DNA of 64,000 bases from Ampullaceana balthica (Eukaryota; Mollusca; Gastropoda; Lymnaeidae): contig CALYLW010000054.1 in the NCBI GenBank assembly GCA_944989445.1, positions 682,001 through 746,000 on the forward strand, in the 5' to 3' direction. Positions 59,480-64,000 of the stretch are shown one piece after another. Within the stretch, counting starts at the first letter, position 1, and every line of letters begins with the position of its first letter. The translations under genes were made by a program, and so were the position numbers. The notes beneath the pieces were generated by a model. The model worked only from the letters and a program-made list of their open reading frames with translations, was not told the origin of the DNA and ran no database searches.

Positions 59480-59970
59480 CACTATCTTAATTTTTATTTA
59501 TTATGTTTATTAATTCCTCATCCTTACCCAAACAGGGCCCCGCGCAATCCGTTTGGCATACTAAGCCGCATAGGGCCCCGCAATTGCTAAGATTGGCCCT
59601 GCATACGACTATAAAAACCACAACCTTCTTGCCTCTGGCATGTTATCTGTCATAATATCTAACATCATATCTAACATATGAGGTGGCACCATTATTCAAT
59701 AGACACCATTACTTACACCTAACATGTCGAGTAATTCAGGAAACGTAGTAAAACGTATCTATGTGTTACTTACACTCCTTCTACGCAGAAGATTATTGCT
59801 TCATACGCTTATGCATGGTTGTTACGTGTCTTGTATTTATTTATTTTTTATTTGAGTTTTAAATGTTGATAGAGTGTTAGTTTTCCTGGTTTCATGGTTT
59901 ACGTAAATAAATGAAATCGTTTGGCGCGCATGATAAAACTGCATCCTGCATTTAGTTGTTGCTTAAACAT
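59480..59970. other. No gene seen
   Basis: Includes a small inverted CAGGGCCCCG ... GGCCCTG motif (59530-59605), possibly a MITE remnant. Confidence 0.4.
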
Positions 59971-59973
59971 ACC

Positions 59974-60563
59974 CTCTCTACGCCTCTATGATACCCTCTC
60001 TACGCCTCTATGATACCCTCTCTACGCCTCTATGATACCCTCTCTACGCCTCTATGATACCCTCTCTACGCCTCTATGATACCCTCTCTACGCCTCTATG
60101 ATACCCTCTCTACGCCTCTATGATACCCTCTCTACGCCTCTATGATACACTCTCTACGCCTCTATGATACCCTCTCTACGCCTCTATGATACCCTCTCTA
60201 CGCCTCTATGATACCCTCTCTACGCCTCTATGATACCCTCTCTACGCCTCTATGATACCCTCTCTACGCCTCTATGATACCCTCTCTACGCCTCTATGAT
60301 ACCCTCTCTACGCCTCTATGATACCCTCTCTACGCCTCTATGATACCCTCTCTACGCCTCTATGATACCCTCTCTACGCCTCTATGATACCCTCTCTACG
60401 CCTCTATGATACCCTCTCTACGCCTCTATGATACCCTCTCTACGCCTCTATGATACCCTCTCTACGCCTCTATGATACCCTCTCTACGCCTCTATGATAC
60501 CCTCTCTACGCCTCTATGATACCCTCTCTACGCCTCTATGATACCCTCTCTACGCCTCTATGC
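59974..60563 (+). repeat. 22-bp minisatellite, about 27 copies
   Basis: TACCCTCTCTACGCCTCTAT plus GA; almost perfectly homogeneous. Confidence 0.97.
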
Positions 60564-60799
60564 ATAACAGTTTAACATCTATATTTAAAAAAAATGGCAA
60601 CTTATAAAACAGCTATGTTCGTCTAGTGTGTTCGTTTGTTCAGGTAGACGATGGTGGGGATTTAGATGATTTACATATTAAAATTTTGTCTAACATGTAG
60701 CACCATAAGGCGTTGGATACCATATTCCTCTTTCCTCTAACATGATATCTTTCATGATATCTAACATTTTATCTAACACCACATCTAACATGATAATTA

Positions 60800-61690
60800 A
60801 ACAACCCCGTAAAAAAACAAAGTTTTTCACTATAAATCCTTTATATATGAGACATAACCCAACGCGACAAACACTTACAGACTGAAACTGACTTAAGTCC
60901 CCTTTGCTGTAAAACCGGGGGGCAGGGGAGGGGGAGGTGTGGTCACCGATGGCAGGCGTGAACGACTCAAGTGTCAAGCGACGCCGAACAGTAGCAAACT
61001 GTGAAATTGAAATACCTTTAGTTATATAGAGATAAACTAAAAGTGCATAAATTTAATTACGGTACATGCGATCGATCTGAAATTTTGATACAATGCATTG
61101 TTAGGTAACACGAGTCTATGTGCAAAATTTCAGCTCGATAGCATCACGGGAAGTGTGTCATTTTAGACGTTTATTTTCCGCCCGCGAACGAGATGACGAC
61201 AAAATTTCGAAGTTAATATAAGGGATTTAATTTTAAAAAACCGTAAAAACAAAGTTTTTTACTATAAATCCCTTATATATGAGACAGAACTTAAAGTATT
61301 GATTATGTTCCAACGCGACAAACATTTACAGCCTGAAACTGAGTGAATTCCGCCTGGTGTAAAACACGAGACGTTGTCATCGATGGCTGACGTGAAGTCA
61401 AGTGACCCGTAAAAAGTAAACAATAGCGACTGCTACATATAGTTTTATATAGATAAACTAAAAATGCATTAATTTAATTACGGTACGTTCGATCAATCTG
61501 AAATTTTGATACGATGCATTGTTAGGTGACACGAGTCTATGTGCTAAATTTCATCTCGATGGCATCATGGGAAGTGGGTCATTTTTTACTTGTTTTTCCG
61601 CCCTCCCGACCGACCGACCGCGAGCCCAAGACAGAGAGACAGAGAGAGACGGCGGTGAAGTTAATATAAGGGATTTATAAAATGAACAAA
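60800..61690 (+). mobile_element. Two head-to-tail ATAAATCCCTTATAT-family MITEs
   Basis: Units at about 60831-61231 and 61259-61676, each bounded by inverted AAATCC(C/T)TTATAT / ATATAAGGGATTT and sharing the interior landmarks. The joint contains CCGTAAAAACAAAGTTTTT. Confidence 0.75.
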
Positions 61691-61724
61691 AAACTTTTTT
61701 TTAAAGAATGAGGCCCAGCTATAA

Positions 61725-61968
61725 TGAGGAATGTAGAATCTCGCATGAAAAAGCAGAAAATAATTTTTTAGTCACAAACTAAGTAGTCACACAGGGGACT
61801 CGGAACTCAGAAGTTTTATTGATATTTATTGTGATCGATTGTGGGATTTAATGTGAGATATAAAATTTGATAAACTAACACAAAAGTTCCGAGTCCCCCT
61901 GTGTGACTACTTAGTTTGTGACTAAAAAATTATTTTCTGCTTTTTCATGCGACATTCTACATTCCTCA
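61725..61968. repeat. 244-bp foldback with arms of about 85 bp
   Basis: TGAGGAATGTAGAATCTCGC ... AGTAGTCACACAGGGGACTC and the matching inverted arm (GTCCCCCTGTGTGACTACTT ... ACATTCCTCA) around an AT-rich loop near 61845. Confidence 0.88.
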
Positions 61969-61984
61969 CTGCAGTCAATTTTAA

Positions 61985-62690
61985 TTATGTTGATTTTGTT
62001 TCTACAATCAAGTTAACAATCTTATGGAACATTAGAAAAAAAAATACAAAAATAAAAACATGATTTTATTTTATTTGGATTTAGTGCTATGTAATTGGTG
62101 CGAAAATCATTTCTTTTTATTGTCATTATATCCCTATTTAAAGGGATCGAAGTCAAGTGGCATGCCACTTACATATATAGTTCAAACTAACAAACGGTCA
62201 TTCAGCTTCTTCGTTGAAATAGTTAAAGATACATAAAGATTAACCATAATGTATTAATTTCGTAGTTTCCGTATAGATACAGAAATGCAATATTTAACAT
62301 GTATTTTTATTTGAACTTAATATTCGAGAACATAAATTTAAGTTACTTAAAAGAATTTTTTTTAAGTAGCTCAAATTAAAAAGTAATATGTCTCACAGTA
62401 TTTTAAATTAAATTTCAGTTTAAAAGAAATTCAAAATTCTTATCTTGTCACCTTAATTTTCCCAAGAACAAAGCAATATTAAAATATATTTGTACCCGTG
62501 CTCTTTGGTGCAGCGATTACGGGCAATTAAATTATAATGCGCATCAGATGTTACAATAAAAAAAAACGCAGCAAATAATCTTGAATTAAACAAATTCGCC
62601 TTGATGTGATTTCTATAATTTACAATTTCGAAGAGCGCGTTGTTTAGGTCTGTTGCCATTTTCTTGGTGGCTAAACTTTCACGGTTGTCA
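61985..62690 (-). mobile_element. Internal fragment of the 23333/49596 hAT-like family
   Basis: On the minus strand it shares AACATCTGATGCGCAT, a G-CAGCGATTAC/CTGCA-CAAAG segment and AAGTGGCATGCCACTT with both larger copies. Termini are missing. Confidence 0.55.
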
Positions 62691-62699
62691 TTATGATAG

Positions 62700-62960
62700 A
62701 ATTAAACTAGTTTTTAAGCTTAGAAGAATAAAATGAATTTGTAAAACTTAATTTCATTCATGAAGTCCTGTAAAATGTTCTGTTAGCCAAGTTCATATAG
62801 AGACGAAATTTGTGAGCAAAATTTGACATCTTCTATAAATATAAACTTACATATTCTTAACTTCTTTCCACATGTGCGCTGATCCACTTAGCAGAAAAAA
62901 TATTTTTTTCACAACACATGGATTGTCTATATAAGAGATTCTATGATTTCGCTTGTTCTA
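62700..62960. other. No gene seen
   Basis: AT-rich sequence. Confidence 0.5.
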
Positions 62961-62964
62961 TCTG

Positions 62965-63660
62965 GAAAAGGGGTGGCCTCTACGGGGCTCGACGGACGAG
63001 TAGGGTCGCGGGTCGCGGACCTGACCGTGACCCCTGTGACCTGAAACCGACAACTCCTGGCAGGCAATGCCGAAGTCCGATATGTTAGGTGTTAGGTGCT
63101 AGTCAGATATGATTAAAGTCGCTGTACGGATCTTAGACAAAGCATTTAGATGCATTGTCGATGATGAAAACCAAAGTACCCGTTGAGGGTCGGGTAAATC
63201 CGAAGCGACCGTTTCGTCCCCCTCAATTTTACTAGCAATGCCATTGAGCGGTACCGGTTTAGGGCCAGGAGCGCCAGTACGGATTAGCAAAAGGAACCGC
63301 AAAGAACGCAGCGGACGCCAGCTCTGAGGAAAGCTTCCAGTGGGGGTTGCACCCTAGGTAGGTCATTGATGATCCCCCGCATAGCGGCGGTCCTAACCAT
63401 TGAGACTAGTGTGCTTTGCCGGGGTGGCCCATAATGATAGCGGGTCATAGTAAGGAAATTCCACCCCTCCTTGTGAGGTCAACTTAGTGGGAGGCATCTT
63501 CGAATTTCTGTCATGGATGCCCAGGTGGCCGCTTCAGAAGTGACCGCTCCCAGCTGTCACGTCCTTTTCTGGGGAAGGGGACCAGATAGCTGGGAGTGTC
63601 TTCCAGGAAGACCCATGAAGAGCGTTAGGCTCGAGGCTTCTGATTTTCTTCCACATGTAG
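62965..63660. other. GC-richer unidentified block
   Basis: A 700-bp island of higher GC with CpGs, sharply bounded by AT-rich DNA and ending at a MITE. Short frames on both strands (63099-63302, 63513-63812, 63534-63881) show no motif. It may be the 5' non-coding part of a retrotransposon, but no copy in the window confirms this. Confidence 0.3.
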
Positions 63661-63714
63661 GATCTGCAATGATTTTCTATACACACTACACATATCATAT
63701 ACACAACACGACTA

Positions 63715-64000
63715 TGCATCACGGGAAGTGTGTCATTTTTTACTTTTGTTTTTTCCGCCCGACCGACCGCCTGCGAACCCAAGAGACGAGTGAAGTTAAT
63801 ATAAGGGATTGAATTAGACTCCCCCGTATAAACAAAGGAAGTTAATATAAGGGATTGAATTAAACAACCCCCTAAAAACAAAGTTTTTGACTATAAATAC
63901 TTTATATATGAGACATAACTAAAAAGTTTTTGTCATGCTTAAACGCGACAAACATTTACAGACTGAGATTGCCTTAAATACCCTTTGTTGTAAAACGAAA
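63715..64000 (+). mobile_element. ATAAATCCCTTATAT-family 3' end followed by a new 5' end
   Basis: The 3' terminus (GAAGTTAATATAAGGGATTG) occurs twice at 63794-63860, then a new 5' terminus starts at about 63888 and runs off the window. Confidence 0.65.

Overview
This is eukaryotic nuclear DNA: an AT-rich, intron-rich metazoan segment packed with transposon remnants and tandem repeats. The two recognisable genes and the mix of tRNA-derived SINEs, hAT-like and palindromic MITEs and non-LTR retrotransposon tails fit a lophotrochozoan, perhaps a gastropod mollusc. That taxonomic guess is inference only. No bacterial operons, CRISPR arrays or rRNA genes are present.

Layout. (1) 1508-7461, + strand: a complete eight-exon HERPUD (Herp) gene, an ER-membrane ubiquitin-like protein of ER-associated degradation; all splice phases agree and give 435 aa. 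(2) 7.5-22 kb: gene-poor DNA with hAT-type and foldback MITEs, two tRNA-SINE families, a head-to-tail MITE cluster (12.5-14 kb) and minisatellites, one of which (14.8-15.7 kb) has a 9 x 45 bp higher-order period. (3) 22.4-35 kb: three candidate 5' exons in phase with one another (22390, 25353, 32175), separated by transposons and arrays; they may be the N-terminus of the next gene. (4) 35060-58742, + strand: thirteen exons of a TRPC-type cation channel (695 codons from the ATG at 35060), from the ankyrin region through S6. The exons after S6, with the EWKFAR/TRP box, are not found and presumably lie beyond the window. (5) 58.7-64 kb: intron sequence or downstream DNA holding arrays, more MITE copies, a 244-bp foldback and an unidentified GC-richer block.

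The most unusual signal is in the TRPC gene. In nearly every intron the 5' end is occupied by a tandem array, and in about eight introns the repeat unit begins at or spans the exon/intron junction, so the 5' splice site itself is copied up to about 30 times. The HERPUD introns a few kb away do not show this. A second unusual feature is a 3.3-kb, 24-bp minisatellite in TRPC intron 7 that is an amplified piece of the last codons of a non-LTR retrotransposon ORF; an unamplified relative lies at 53.3-53.6 kb. Several nested insertions, some with visible target-site duplications, allow relative dating of the transposon families.

All coordinates were read by eye; exon borders rest on splice consensus, phase and protein-family similarity recalled from general knowledge, not on a search.
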